Below are positions 53,469 to 62,931 of a DNA stretch of 64,000 bases, piece by piece. The position numbers and the translations under genes were made by a program. The stretch comes from Myxococcus dinghuensis. GTDB lineage: Bacteria; Myxococcota; Myxococcia; Myxococcales; Myxococcaceae. Numbering within the stretch: position 1 is the stretch's first letter; each line of letters opens with the position of its first letter. The notes below the pieces were generated by a model. The model had not been told where the DNA came from. It ran no database searches and worked only from the letters and a program-made list of their open reading frames with translations. The stretch lies in contig NZ_JAKCFB010000034.1 of assembly GCF_024198235.1 (NCBI RefSeq), forward strand, positions 1 to 64,000, written 5' to 3'.

Positions 53469-55094
53469 ATGTCGCGTCCGTCGCAACCCCAACCGTCGTC
53501 CCTGGACCTGTCGCTGGAGGAGTACAAGTCGCTCCGCGCCCTCCAGCGCGCCGTGGACGACCTCCTGGAGGAGAGCCTCCGGGAGCGTGAGACCCTCACC
53601 CGGACCTTCCGACGTTGCTTCCCGCCCATCCTCGCGATGACGGGCACGCGCGCCGTGGCCGTCTCCACGCGGGACGAGGACCTGGTGGAGCAGACGTGGT
53701 CCGAGGGCGATTGGGGCGAGGACTATCCCGGCCCGCTCCTCGACGCCGTTCCCGGTGTGCGGCGCCTGGGCAGCCGCACGCTCGTCACCCAGCCGTTGGA
53801 CGTCGCCGGCAGCCGCGTGGGCACCATGGGCCTGCTGTTCGCCGGGGACCACACCGCGCCCGCCGCGTCCGCGCGCGCCCTGCGCGTGCTGGACACCATC
53901 GCCGAGCAGCTCGACACCGTGCTGTGCCTGGTGCACACGGCGTCGGAGAAGCACCAGCTCATCCTCCAGTGCAACACGCACCTGGCCAACCCCGTCTTCG
54001 AGGTGGGCATGGACCAGGCGGTGCTGACGCTGGCCCAGCGCGTGCGCCTGCCGGGCTTCCTCCTGCTGTACCGCGACGCGGTGCGACCGCAGTTGCTGCA
54101 CTACCGCTCGTACCGCAACGGCCACCTGGAGTTCGAGAGCGGCGAGCAGCCCAGCCCCGTGCTGGAGCAGGCGCTGCGCCAGCACGGCACGCGGCTGTTG
54201 TCCGCGGAGGAGGCCACGCTGCGGCAGTTGCTCTCCGGACGCACCACGGAGGCGGTGCTCATCTCCGGCGCGGCCGTCAACGAGCCCCTGGGGAAGCTCG
54301 CCGTCTCCAGCGACGAGGGCTTCTCCGCCTACTCCATGGACCTCATCCGCGTGCTGGCCTCCACGCTCAGCCAGCGGCTGCAGGACTACAACCGCGAGCG
54401 CGTCCACCTGTCGCAGTTCTTCCCCACGTCCATCATCGACGCGCTCCTGCAGGACCCCAACTACGCGCAGCACCTGCGCGCGCAGGACCAGGAGGTGGGC
54501 ATCCTGTTCGCGGACATCAACGGCTTCACGCGCATCTGCGAGCAGGGCTTCGACAGCCCGCGCAACATCGGCCGCTTCGTGGACGAGTGGAGCGCGCGCG
54601 CCGTGGACTGCATCTGGGAGCACGGCGGCGTGTTCGACAAGATGGTGGGCGACTGCGTCATCGGCCTGTTCGGTCCGCCCTTCTTCCAGTCCTCCCGCCA
54701 GGAGCGCGCGCTCGCCGCGGTGCGCGCCGCGTGCGACATCCAGACGCTCACCGCGACGCTCGGCGCGCGCGAGGAGGTGGCCGCGCTGTGTCAGCGCGTC
54801 AAGCTGCCCGGGCTGGGCGTGGCCGTGGGCGTCAACCTGGCCCACGCCAACTGCGGCCTGTTCGGCCCCAACCGCCAGTACACCGCCTTCTCCAGCGGGA
54901 TGAACCAGACCGCCCGGCTCCAGTCGCTGGCCGGCTTCCGCGAGACGCTGGTGATGGCGGGCGCGAGGGACGCGCTCACGGACGCGGCGGACCCCTTCGC
55001 GCGGGCGCTGCGCTTCGGCGCGCTGACCGAGACCCCGGTGAAGAACGTCGCGCAGCCGTTGCGGCACTACCGGCTGGAGACGCTCACGCCGTGA
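53469..55094 (+). CDS. GAF-type sensory class III nucleotidyl cyclase
   Basis: 541 residues. An N-terminal helix and one or two GAF-like domains (about 40-155 and 160-300) are followed by a class III cyclase domain. Metal-binding Asp349 (ILFADINGFTR) and Asp395 (FDKMVGDCVIGLFG) are present, with Lys391 in the adenine-recognition place. The matching Asp in the usual Y-T-x-x-G-D-x-V-N motif reads Ser476 (YTAFSSGMN), resembling class IIIb enzymes, which use Thr there; Asn479 and Arg483 are kept. Adenylate cyclase is likely but the substitution should be tested. It is coexpressed with the phosphoesterase at 52583. Confidence 0.88.
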   Translation: MSRPSQPQPSSLDLSLEEYKSLRALQRAVDDLLEESLRERETLTRTFRRCFPPILAMTGTRAVAVSTRDEDLVEQTWSEGDWGEDYPGPLLDAVPGVRRLGSRTLVTQPLDVAGSRVGTMGLLFAGDHTAPAASARALRVLDTIAEQLDTVLCLVHTASEKHQLILQCNTHLANPVFEVGMDQAVLTLAQRVRLPGFLLLYRDAVRPQLLHYRSYRNGHLEFESGEQPSPVLEQALRQHGTRLLSAEEATLRQLLSGRTTEAVLISGAAVNEPLGKLAVSSDEGFSAYSMDLIRVLASTLSQRLQDYNRERVHLSQFFPTSIIDALLQDPNYAQHLRAQDQEVGILFADINGFTRICEQGFDSPRNIGRFVDEWSARAVDCIWEHGGVFDKMVGDCVIGLFGPPFFQSSRQERALAAVRAACDIQTLTATLGAREEVAALCQRVKLPGLGVAVGVNLAHANCGLFGPNRQYTAFSSGMNQTARLQSLAGFRETLVMAGARDALTDAADPFARALRFGALTETPVKNVAQPLRHYRLETLTP

Positions 55095-55467
55095 GGTGCG
55101 GGGCCGCGTAGCGGCGCGAGAAGTGGATCCACCGCCGCTCGTCCACCTCCACCTGCCACTCGGAGTTGGGCGTCAGCGGCAGCCGCTGCTTGAGGAAGCT
55201 CTCCAGGTGGTCCGCCGCCTTCACCGGTGTCAGCCCCGGCGCGCGGAAGGCGATGTGCAGCGACACCTCCAGCGATTCGGCGACGTCGACCGAGGCGCAG
55301 ATGCGCAAGGGTCCCACGCGTCGCTGGTAGAGCGTGTTCTGCCCGGGCCATGTCGCCGGGTCCAGCTCACGTCGCACGGCCGAGAGCCAGTTGGACGGCT
55401 GGAGGATGAAGTCGAGCAGGTCCATGCTCGCCTCCTCCGTCGTCGCGTGCTCCTGGATGGAAAGCAT
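55084..55467 (-). CDS. Small protein of unknown function
   Basis: 127 residues without signal. A compact alpha/beta pattern: FILQPSNWLSAVRRELDPAT, LRICASVDVAESLEVSLHIA, KAADHLESFLKQRLPL and WQVEVDERRWIHFSRRY. No family is recognised. Its 3' end overlaps the cyclase gene by 11 bases. Confidence 0.6.
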   Translation of the reverse strand: MLSIQEHATTEEASMDLLDFILQPSNWLSAVRRELDPATWPGQNTLYQRRVGPLRICASVDVAESLEVSLHIAFRAPGLTPVKAADHLESFLKQRLPLTPNSEWQVEVDERRWIHFSRRYAAPHLTA

Positions 55468-55660
55468 CGCCCACCTCCCCGGGAAGCCGATGGAAAGAAT
55501 GTGCCCACGGCCATGGGGCGTGCAAGAGGCCGCGCGCGGAAACCGCGAAGGTGTCCGCCAGCGACCTGCGCGTGACTCAGGTGTGGGGCCGGGACCGCAC
55601 CTGCCGGCGGCGCACGTTACCGGGAGCGGCTGACACGGGCGCGCCCATCCACCACGCGAC

Positions 55661-56740
55661 TCACGGGCTGGTGGGAAGTGAACGGCGCGTGCGCCGCTCC
55701 ACCGTGGACTTGAGCTGGCCGCAGCCCGCGTCGATGTCGATGCCCCGGCGTTGACGCACGGTGCTGGGGACGCCGTGCGACATGAGCACGTCCTGGAACG
55801 CGCGCACCGATGCGGGCTGGCTCGGGCCGCCGTCGTAACCCACCGTGGGGTTGAGGGGGATGACGTTGACGTGCGCGTCCATGCCGCCGAGCAGCCGCCC
55901 CAGCGTCTGGGCGTGCTCCACCGTGTCGTTGCGACCGGCGATGAGCGTCCATTCGAAGAAGATGCGCCGTCCGCGTTTCTCCGTGTAGTAGCGACAGGCG
56001 TCCATCAACTCGTCGAGCGGCCAGCGCCGGCCCGCGGGCACCAGCGCCGCGCGCTCCGCGTCCGTCGCGCCGTGCAGGCTCACCGCGAGCTGCACGGGAC
56101 GCTCCTCGTCCGCCAGGCGGCGGATGCCGGGCACCACGCCCACCGTGCTCAGCGTGATGAAGCGCGGCCCCAGCGCCAGCCCGAGCGGGTCCACCAGGAC
56201 ATCCACCGCGGCCATGGTGTGCTCGTAGTTGTGGAGGGGCTCGCCCATGCCCATGAGGACGACGTTGCGCAGCGCCTCGCCGGACTCGCGCAGGAGCCGC
56301 TGCACGTGCAGCACCTGGCCCACGATTTCGCCTGGCGAGAGGTGGCGTGAAAGACCCATCTGCCCGGTGGCGCAGAAGACGCAGCCCATCGCACACCCGG
56401 CCTGGGTGCTGATGCACACCGTCGCGCGGCCCTTGAAGCGCATGAGGACGGTCTCGATGGTCTGCCCGTCCTCCAGGCGCAGGAGCAGCTTGTGGGTGTG
56501 GCCGTCGGAGCTGAAGGTCTCGTGGTGGGTGGCCAGGTGGCCCAGCCGCGTGTGCGCGTCCAGCCGCGAGCGCAGGTCGGGGCGCAGGTCCGCCACCTCG
56601 TCCAGCGCGCGTGCCTGCTGACGATACAAGCCCGTCCACAGCACGTCGCGGTGGTGGGGACGGTAGCCCCAGCCGGAGAGCAGCTCGCCCAGTGCGGGCC
56701 GCGTCAGGTCGTAGAGGTTGATGGGTGTGTCGGACGGCAT
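55661..56740 (-). CDS. rlmN: Dual-specificity 23S rRNA/tRNA adenine-C2 methyltransferase
   Basis: 359 residues from the ATG at 56740. A radical-SAM enzyme that methylates C2 of A2503 in 23S rRNA and A37 in tRNAs. The cluster motif CAMGCVFC is at Cys116, 120 and 123; the methyl-carrying cysteine near the end is Cys340 in IDAGCGQLK; and the RRGIDIDAGC end box is intact. RNVVLMGMGEPLHNYE, LSTVGVVPGIRRL and VQLAVSLHGATDAERAALVP are characteristic. Length and motifs are normal, so it is functional. Confidence 0.96.
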   Translation of the reverse strand: MPSDTPINLYDLTRPALGELLSGWGYRPHHRDVLWTGLYRQQARALDEVADLRPDLRSRLDAHTRLGHLATHHETFSSDGHTHKLLLRLEDGQTIETVLMRFKGRATVCISTQAGCAMGCVFCATGQMGLSRHLSPGEIVGQVLHVQRLLRESGEALRNVVLMGMGEPLHNYEHTMAAVDVLVDPLGLALGPRFITLSTVGVVPGIRRLADEERPVQLAVSLHGATDAERAALVPAGRRWPLDELMDACRYYTEKRGRRIFFEWTLIAGRNDTVEHAQTLGRLLGGMDAHVNVIPLNPTVGYDGGPSQPASVRAFQDVLMSHGVPSTVRQRRGIDIDAGCGQLKSTVERRTRRSLPTSP

Positions 56741-56857
56741 GGCCGGGACCTGGATAACACACCCGGGCCGGGGGCACCTGGGCCCGGGGGGCCGGCGGCT
56801 CGGCGGGCCCCCGGGGCTCCCTGCCAGGGCGTGCGGCCATGCACATGCTGTCCGGGT

Positions 56858-58345
56858 ATGGGACAGGCCATCGAGCAGGAGACGTTCGCCCCGGAGGACT
56901 TCGAGCGCTTCTCGCGGCGGCTGGAGGAGAACCTGGAGGCGCTGCGCGCGGTGCTGGCGCGGCCGGGCTTCGGCGTGGGGGCGCCCACCATCGGCGCGGA
57001 GCTGGAGCTGTTCCTGGTGGACGCCGCGGGCTTCCCGCTCCCCATCAACCGGCAGGTGCTGGCGCGCACGGTGGACACGCGGGTGACGCTGGAGCTGGAC
57101 CGGTTCAACCTGGAGCTGAACCTGCGGCCGGGGCCGCTGGCGGGGCGGCCCTTCCAGGCGTTCCGCGCGGAGCTGGAGGACTCGCTGGCGGAGGTGCGCC
57201 GCGCGGCGGCGACGCAGGGCGCGCGGGTGGCGGCCATCGGCATCCTGCCCACGCTGCGCGAGGCGGACCTGGGCCGCGGGGCGCTGACGAACCAGCCGCG
57301 CTACCACGCGCTGTCCCACGAATTGCGCAAGCGGCGCACGCGGCCGTTCGAGGTGGCCATCTCCGGTGAGGAGGCGGTGGCGCTGCGCGCGGACGACGTG
57401 ACGCTGGAGGGGGCGAACACGTCGCTCCAGTTCCACCTGCGGGTGGCGCCCGCGGACTTCGCGCGCCTGTACAACGCCGCGCAGCTGGCCACCGCGCCGG
57501 CGCTGGCGGTGGCGGCCAACTCGCCCCTGTTCCTGGGCCGCAAGCTCTGGGACGAGACGCGCGTGGCGCTGTTCCGCCAGGCGTTCGACGACCGGGGCGA
57601 GCCGGGGGAGGGCGGCCTCCATCCGCCCGCGCGCGTGTCGTTCGGCCACGGGTGGGCGCGCGAGGGGCCCTACGAGCTGTTCGCGGAGTCGGTGGCGCTG
57701 CACGCGCCGCTGCTCCCCGTGGTGGGCAAGGAGCCGCCGTTGGAGCGCGTGGCGGTGGGCGCGCTGCCGGGGCTCACCGAGCTGCGGCTGCACCAGGGCA
57801 CCGTCTGGTCCTGGAACCGCGCCATCTACGACCCGAAGGAGGACGGCCACCTGCGCATCGAGATGCGCGCGCTGCCCGCGGGTCCCTCCGTGGTGGACAT
57901 GGTGGCCAACGGCGCCTTCCTGCTGGGGCTGACGCTGGGGCTGGCGTCGCGGCTGGAGGCGCTCCTGCCGGCGATGCCCTTCGTGCACGCGGCGGGCAAC
58001 TTCACCCGCGCGGCGCGCCTGGGGCTGGACGCGGAGCTCCTGTGGCCGGCGGACGCCGCGCCCAGCCCGCGCGCCGTCCCGATGGTGGACCTGCTCCCCC
58101 GGCTGCTGCCCGTGGCGCGGGAGGGGCTGCTGGGCGCGGGCGTGGACGCCGCGGACGCGGACCCGATGCTGGACGTCATCGCCCGGCGCGGGGAGCGGCG
58201 GCTGACCGGGGCCCGCTGGCAGCGGCGGATGCTCGAGAAGCTGGAGGAGGGCATGCCACGGCACGACGCCCTGGCGGCGATGCTGGAGCGCTACCTCGGG
58301 CACGCCGCGTCCGGCGCGCCCGTGCATGCCTGGCCGGTGGAGTAG
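56858..58345 (+). CDS. Glutamate-cysteine-ligase-family (GCS2-like) carboxylate-amine ligase
   Basis: 495 residues from the ATG at 56858. GAPTIGAELELFLVDAAG (metal-binding Glu pair) and LDRFNLELNLRPGPLAG are the GCS2/YbdK-type catalytic strands; EGANTSLQFHLRVAP, WDETRVALFRQAFD, LRLHQGTVWSWNRAIYDPKE and LRIEMRALPAGPSVVDMVAN follow in family order. It is probably an ATP-dependent ligase forming a gamma-glutamyl or similar amide; true glutathione synthesis cannot be claimed. It is divergent from rlmN across 117 bases. Confidence 0.88.
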   Translation: MGQAIEQETFAPEDFERFSRRLEENLEALRAVLARPGFGVGAPTIGAELELFLVDAAGFPLPINRQVLARTVDTRVTLELDRFNLELNLRPGPLAGRPFQAFRAELEDSLAEVRRAAATQGARVAAIGILPTLREADLGRGALTNQPRYHALSHELRKRRTRPFEVAISGEEAVALRADDVTLEGANTSLQFHLRVAPADFARLYNAAQLATAPALAVAANSPLFLGRKLWDETRVALFRQAFDDRGEPGEGGLHPPARVSFGHGWAREGPYELFAESVALHAPLLPVVGKEPPLERVAVGALPGLTELRLHQGTVWSWNRAIYDPKEDGHLRIEMRALPAGPSVVDMVANGAFLLGLTLGLASRLEALLPAMPFVHAAGNFTRAARLGLDAELLWPADAAPSPRAVPMVDLLPRLLPVAREGLLGAGVDAADADPMLDVIARRGERRLTGARWQRRMLEKLEEGMPRHDALAAMLERYLGHAASGAPVHAWPVE

Positions 58346-58455
58346 GGCGCTTGCAGGCCGGGGGGGAGCGCGGGGCCGTTGCGAGCGCGGGCATCCCGGG
58401 TTGAATATCCGCCCGCCCGCCGCGTCAGCGGCCTGGCTCTCCGCCCACGCCCGCC

Positions 58456-59880
58456 ATGGTCCGACTCCTCGCGACGCTGCTGCTCTCGTTGTCCCTCGGC
58501 GCCTGTACCACCCTGCGCGGCCGCGCCGACGCGCTGGCCCGGAACGGCCAGTTCGTGGAGGCCGCCGGAATCTACGACGAGCTCGTCGCCAAGAGCCCCT
58601 ACGAGAAGGAGCTGGTCGTCGAGCGCGACGACCTGCGGGGCAAGGCGCTCAGCCAGCTCCTGGGCAACGCGCGCCGGCTGCGGCTGGAGGGCCAGGACGA
58701 GAAGGCCGAGGACCACCTGTTGGGCTTCCTCGACCGGCGCGTGGCGTGGAACGCCAGGCTGAGCGGCGGGCTGGAGAGCTCGCTGCTGGAGGAGATGGGC
58801 GGCACCGACCAGCACCTGCAGCGCCTCATCACCGAGCCCGCGCGACAGGGCTTCGCGTTGACGGCGGAGGAGGCGCTCGTGCGCAAGCGCCCGCTGCTCG
58901 CGCACGAGGAGATGGTCCACATCCGCAAGCGGATGGAGGACGCGGTGCTCCAGGGGGGCCAGGGCACCTGCGAGCGGCTCAAGGGCCTGTCGTCCGAGGG
59001 CGGCTCGCACTGGCGCGAGCTGGTGGCGCGCTACTGTCACCACTGGGGCGGGTTCGCGCCGGAGCCGCCGCCGGGCCCCGAGCTGACGCGCGTGCCCTCC
59101 TGGACCGGCGCCGTCGTCGGCCTGGACGCCGCGCAGGAGGAGCTGCTGCGCGGCCGGCTCACCCGCGTCTACGAGTCGTCGCCCTGGTTCTCCAACGCCG
59201 CGCGCGCCGCGCCGGAGCTGTCGCTCGCCGGCCGCTTCACCACCGAGCGCGACAGCCACACCGTGGAGCTGACCGCGCCCTACTACGAGCAGGTCCCCTA
59301 CACCGACCACGAGGACCGCACGGAGACCATCGAGGAGCCGTACGACGAGGTGGAGGAGTACACGGACAAGGACGGCAACAAGAAGACGCGGACCGTCACC
59401 AAGGTGCGCAAGTACACGCGCACCTTCACCGTCCCCGTGACGCGCTACAGGGATGTGGCTCGCACCTTCGAATACCGCGCGCTGCGTCGCTCCGTGGACT
59501 ACCAGCTCACGCTGTCCTCGTCCGGTGTGTTGGATGGTCGACGCGGCCCGCTCTCCACCGTGCTCCAGGACCACTATTCGCAGTTCGGCTACGAACACGA
59601 CGTGCGCTTCGGCCCCGGTGACGTGCAGCCCCAGCGCGCCGTCTTCTCCGCGCCCGACGCGTGGCTCACGCAGCGCGTGGAGCAGATGGCCGCCATCTTC
59701 GCGCAGCAGCTCGTCGAGCACTGGCGGCAGTCCTACTGTGGGGCGTCAATCCTCACCTTGGACGATGCCGCGCGTTGTGCCCGCGCCGGCACCGCGCTCC
59801 CTACTCCTGCATACCAGGTCCTCTCTGGAATCCTCGGTGACGACGCGGCGCGTGTACCGTCGCTCTTCGTGGCGCGGTGA
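58456..59880 (+). CDS. Lipoprotein of unknown function with a Tyr/Glu/Thr-rich beta segment
   Basis: 474 residues. MVRLLATLLLSLSLGAC is a lipoprotein signal (Cys17). The N-terminal half is helical and TPR-like (LARNGQFVEAAGIYDELVAK, ARRLRLEGQDEKAEDHLL). The middle (about 270-340) is a repetitive, charged beta stretch (YYEQVPYTDHEDRT, EEPYDEVEEYTDKDGN, RTVTKVRKYTRTFTVPVTRY). The C-terminal domain has FEYRALRRSVDYQLTLSSSG. No family is recognised. Weaker stop-codon-to-promoter spacing suggests it is transcribed alone. Confidence 0.72.
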   Translation: MVRLLATLLLSLSLGACTTLRGRADALARNGQFVEAAGIYDELVAKSPYEKELVVERDDLRGKALSQLLGNARRLRLEGQDEKAEDHLLGFLDRRVAWNARLSGGLESSLLEEMGGTDQHLQRLITEPARQGFALTAEEALVRKRPLLAHEEMVHIRKRMEDAVLQGGQGTCERLKGLSSEGGSHWRELVARYCHHWGGFAPEPPPGPELTRVPSWTGAVVGLDAAQEELLRGRLTRVYESSPWFSNAARAAPELSLAGRFTTERDSHTVELTAPYYEQVPYTDHEDRTETIEEPYDEVEEYTDKDGNKKTRTVTKVRKYTRTFTVPVTRYRDVARTFEYRALRRSVDYQLTLSSSGVLDGRRGPLSTVLQDHYSQFGYEHDVRFGPGDVQPQRAVFSAPDAWLTQRVEQMAAIFAQQLVEHWRQSYCGASILTLDDAARCARAGTALPTPAYQVLSGILGDDAARVPSLFVAR

Positions 59881-60029
59881 CGCACCGCGAGACACGCGTT
59901 CGCTACATGGCGGGGTCAAACGAGACCATGTGGATTGTTCAAGCCTTCTGACGTGAAATACCTGGGAGTGCGGGTCAGACCCCGCTGTCAGGATTCGTAC
60001 TTGGCAGTTCATTTCACACAGAGGACCGT

Positions 60030-60842
60030 ATGCATCCGAATGAAGCCCGAAGCTTCGCCCGACGTCGAACCCTCGTGATGTGGATGGCTTCGTCCCTGGC
60101 CCTCGCCGCGTGCGGTGACGGGGCGCAGGACGCCGCCGACAGCCTGGACACGCAGACGGTGGTCCAGCAGGTCATCATCCCGGACGACTCGCAGGGCGCG
60201 ACCTCCGACCGTCGCATCATCGTCTACCTGACGGGTGACCAGTCGCTGTACGCGGTGCAGAACGGCGAGACGACGCTGGTCTCCAAGCGCAGCGGCGCGC
60301 CCTCCGTCTCCCCGGATGGTCGCGAGGTGGTCTACGCCAAGCTGCCCGACTCGTGGCGCGCCGGTGACGCCGTGCGGAACACCGAGCTGCACGTCTACAA
60401 CGTCCGCAACGGCAAGGACGAGAAGCTGACCTCCGGCCACGACGACTCGGACCCCACGTGGGCGCCGGACGGCAAGTACGTGTTGTTCCAGTCGCAGCGC
60501 CGCACCGGCGTGGCGTCCTTCTGGAAGGTGAAGGCCAACGGCAAGGACCTGGAGCAGGTGACCAACGTGTCGTGCAGCCGCGACTCGGACCGCGCCTACG
60601 TGCCGGCGGCGCTCACGGGCAGCCCGGTGCAGTGGGCCCCCGCGGACCGCCGCATCATCGTCTACTTCACGTCGCAGACGAGCGACAGCGAGGTGCGCGT
60701 CATCGAGTTCGACAAGGGCTACGACGTCGCGTCCGCCTACAGCCTGGGCAAGGGCTTCTCGCCCGCGTGGACCGACGACGGCACGGTCCGCTTCAAGCGC
60801 CAGGTGGGCGCCCGCGTGGTCGACGTCGAGGTGGGCCTGTAG
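60030..60842 (+). CDS. Lipoprotein with TolB-like beta-propeller repeats
   Basis: 270 residues. The signal RRRTLVMWMASSLALAAC has a lipobox (Cys28) after a polar start. Beta-propeller PD40 blades are recognisable: SGAPSVSPDGREVVYAKLPD, TWAPDGKYVLFQSQRRTG, PVQWAPADRRIIVYFTS and FSPAWTDDGTVRF. There are only four or so blades, fewer than a closed TolB propeller, so it may pair with itself or another protein. The 149 bases upstream are AT-richer than average and probably hold its promoter. Confidence 0.8.
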   Translation: MHPNEARSFARRRTLVMWMASSLALAACGDGAQDAADSLDTQTVVQQVIIPDDSQGATSDRRIIVYLTGDQSLYAVQNGETTLVSKRSGAPSVSPDGREVVYAKLPDSWRAGDAVRNTELHVYNVRNGKDEKLTSGHDDSDPTWAPDGKYVLFQSQRRTGVASFWKVKANGKDLEQVTNVSCSRDSDRAYVPAALTGSPVQWAPADRRIIVYFTSQTSDSEVRVIEFDKGYDVASAYSLGKGFSPAWTDDGTVRFKRQVGARVVDVEVGL

Positions 60843-61033
60843 GGGTTCGCACGCGGCGCGGGAAGGCACCTCGCGCGGCGGCTGGCGGTGACGGCCGTGA
60901 ACGGCGGCCGGTGTGGTGACGACGTCGATGTCCAGGTGAAGCAGGCCGCAGGCGGGCCGGCGCGGAGGTTTCGGAGCGCAGGCGCCCGAGGAGAGGGGCA
61001 GTGGAGGCCCTCTCTCGCCGCGGCGGGCTTCAC

Positions 61034-61053
61034 GGCCCCGTGACGACGGGGCC
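61034..61053. terminator. Hairpin between convergent genes
   Basis: GGCCCCGT (61034-61041), loop GACG, ACGGGGCC (61046-61053). On the plus strand it is followed by CTTCCTCCTTC, the most pyrimidine-rich tail of any hairpin here; it lies 9 bases beyond the end of the LytTR gene. Confidence 0.65.
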
Positions 61054-61062
61054 CTTCCTCCT

Positions 61063-61842
61063 TCAACCCTCCTCTTCGGACGCGCGGCGCAGGCCGAGCA
61101 TCCGCCGCAGTTCGCGCGCGGACTGGCGGCTGACCTCCACGGCGTGGCCCCGGTGCGTCCGGGCCAGGTAGCCGCCCGTCTCCAGCGGCTCCAGCCGCGC
61201 GACGTGGGAGAGGTTGAGCAGGGCGCGGCGGTGGACGCGCTGGAAGCGCTCCGCGGGCAGCTTGTCGGCCAGCTCGTTGAGGGTGAAGTCGGTGAGGAAG
61301 TCTCCCTGCGCGGTGAACACCGTCACCAGCTCGTCGTCCAGCGCGGCGTGCGAAATCGTCTCCGGGTCCACCAGGACGATGCCCTGGCGCGTGGGGATGG
61401 GCAGGCGCGCCAGCGCGCGCGGGGCGCCCGTGGCCACACCGGGCTTCTCCGCGGGCTCGGAGGGGCGCGTGTCCGCGTCCAGCCGCGCGCGGGCGCGCTC
61501 CAGGGCCTTCTGCAGGCGCGCGGGCTCCACGGGCTTGAGGACGTAGTCCACGGCGCCGTGCTCGAAGGCGTCCACCGCGTGCTCGGCGTGGGCGGTGCAG
61601 AGCACGACGCGGGGCCGCCCCTCCGGCATGAGGGCCAGCGCGTCCAGGCCGGTGAGGCCCGGCATGTGGATGTCGAGCAGCACCACGTCGACGCCGCCCT
61701 CGCGCACGCGGGCGAGCACGCCGTCCCCGTCGGAGGCCTCGCCGCACACCTCCACGTCCGGCAGCGCGGCCAGCAGGCGCGAGAGCCGCTTGCGGGCGAT
61801 GAGCTCGTCGTCGGCGATGAGGACACGCAGGGGCGGACTCAC
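61063..61842 (-). CDS. LytTR-type response regulator
   Basis: 259 residues from the GTG at 61842, which overlaps the kinase stop by 4 bases (GTGA). The receiver has the acidic pair in LIADDE, the phosphorylatable Asp57 in VVLLDIHMPG, and Lys107 in YVLKPVEP. After a linker rich in Pro/Arg (about 120-155), a LytTR DNA-binding domain follows (ISHAALDDELVTVFTAQGDF, LTDFTLNELADKLPAERFQR, VHRRALLNLSHVARLEPLET). It should bind direct repeats upstream of its targets, which are unknown. It pairs with the LytS-type kinase. Confidence 0.94.
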   Translation of the reverse strand: MSPPLRVLIADDELIARKRLSRLLAALPDVEVCGEASDGDGVLARVREGGVDVVLLDIHMPGLTGLDALALMPEGRPRVVLCTAHAEHAVDAFEHGAVDYVLKPVEPARLQKALERARARLDADTRPSEPAEKPGVATGAPRALARLPIPTRQGIVLVDPETISHAALDDELVTVFTAQGDFLTDFTLNELADKLPAERFQRVHRRALLNLSHVARLEPLETGGYLARTHRGHAVEVSRQSARELRRMLGLRRASEEEG

Positions 61843-62900
61843 GTGAGGACTCCGGGGAGCGGCCCCGTGCGGGGCAGGGTGACGGTGACGCGGGTGCGGC
61901 CCTCCGCGCTGGTGAGCGCGAGCCGGGCCTTGCCGCCGTACGCGAGCGCGAGGCGGCGCTCCACGGTGGGCAGGCCCGCGCTGCCCTCGCGGGGGCCCTT
62001 GGAGGCGCCGGGGTTCTCCAGGGCCACCTCCACCTCCGCGTCGCGCGCGTGGACGCGCAGGGACACGGGGCCCCGGTGGCCCGCGGCGGGGCCGTGCTTC
62101 ACCGCGTTCTCCGCCAGGGGCAGCAGCACCAGCGGGGGCACGGGCAGGTCGACGGCGCGCGCCTCGTCCGGGAGGTCCAGCGTGAGCTGGAACAGCTCCG
62201 GGTCGCGCAGCAGGTGCAGGTCGAAGAGCGTGCGCATCAGCTCCAGCTCCTGCGCCAGGGGCCAGGTGGCCTTGCGCACGCCGGCGAGCACCGAGCGCAG
62301 CATGGTGGACAGCCGCAGCACCGCGGCCTCCGCGACGGCGCCGTCCTCGCGGCACCACTCGGCGATGGCGTTGAGCGTGTTGAAGAGGAAGTGCGGGTCC
62401 AGGTGGCTGCGCAGCGCGAGCAGCTGTGCCTGCTCCGCCTCCAGGGCGAAGCGCGCCGCGCGCGCCCGCTCGCGGGCCAGCGTCTCCTCGAAGCCGATGT
62501 CCCGCCCCAGCCCCCAGCCGCTGACGAGGAACAGCGCGTTGCACACCGCCAGGTTGGTGGGCTGGGTGAGGAAGGTGGGGCCCATGCCCAGGAGCTTCGG
62601 CAGCACGAAGCCGGACATGAGCACCACGCCGCTGCCCACCGTGCCGTAGAGCAGCAGGCGCACGCCGCCGTGGCTCAGGTCCAGGCCCTCCGGGAACAGC
62701 ACCCGGTAGGAGACGGGCGCCACGCCCACGGCGAGCAGGCACATCAGCACGCCCAGGTGCGGGGCGAGCGGCTCGTGGCTGAAGCGCGTCTGCGCGGCGA
62801 CCAGGGGCGCGGACACCAGGAGGATGGGCAACAACCTCCGGGGCTCCGCGAGGGCCCGCAGCGTGGCGCGGACGATGGACCCTTCCGGCTGCTCCGACAT
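61839..62900 (-). CDS. LytS-type sensor histidine kinase
   Basis: 353 residues from the ATG at 62900. Four transmembrane helices (about 22-38, 47-66, 80-104 and 112-130) form the sensor, followed by a short coiled coil and the His_kinase domain with His170 in LRSHLDPHFLFNTLNAIAEW, then the HATPase with VPPLVLLPLAENAVKHGPAA and GSAGLPTVERRLALAYG. There is no large extracytoplasmic part, so it likely senses a membrane or small hydrophobic signal. It is coupled to the LytTR regulator and preceded by a 40-residue membrane ORF. Confidence 0.93.
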   Translation of the reverse strand: MSEQPEGSIVRATLRALAEPRRLLPILLVSAPLVAAQTRFSHEPLAPHLGVLMCLLAVGVAPVSYRVLFPEGLDLSHGGVRLLLYGTVGSGVVLMSGFVLPKLLGMGPTFLTQPTNLAVCNALFLVSGWGLGRDIGFEETLARERARAARFALEAEQAQLLALRSHLDPHFLFNTLNAIAEWCREDGAVAEAAVLRLSTMLRSVLAGVRKATWPLAQELELMRTLFDLHLLRDPELFQLTLDLPDEARAVDLPVPPLVLLPLAENAVKHGPAAGHRGPVSLRVHARDAEVEVALENPGASKGPREGSAGLPTVERRLALAYGGKARLALTSAEGRTRVTVTLPRTGPLPGVLT

Positions 62901-62931
62901 GTTCGGGTCGCAGCCTACACCCTCGGGCGGC

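Noticed and set aside
59881-60029. Possible phage or IS remnant because of lower GC content
   Set aside because: No inverted ends, transposase fragment or repeat is present; an AT-richer promoter for the lipoprotein gene explains it.
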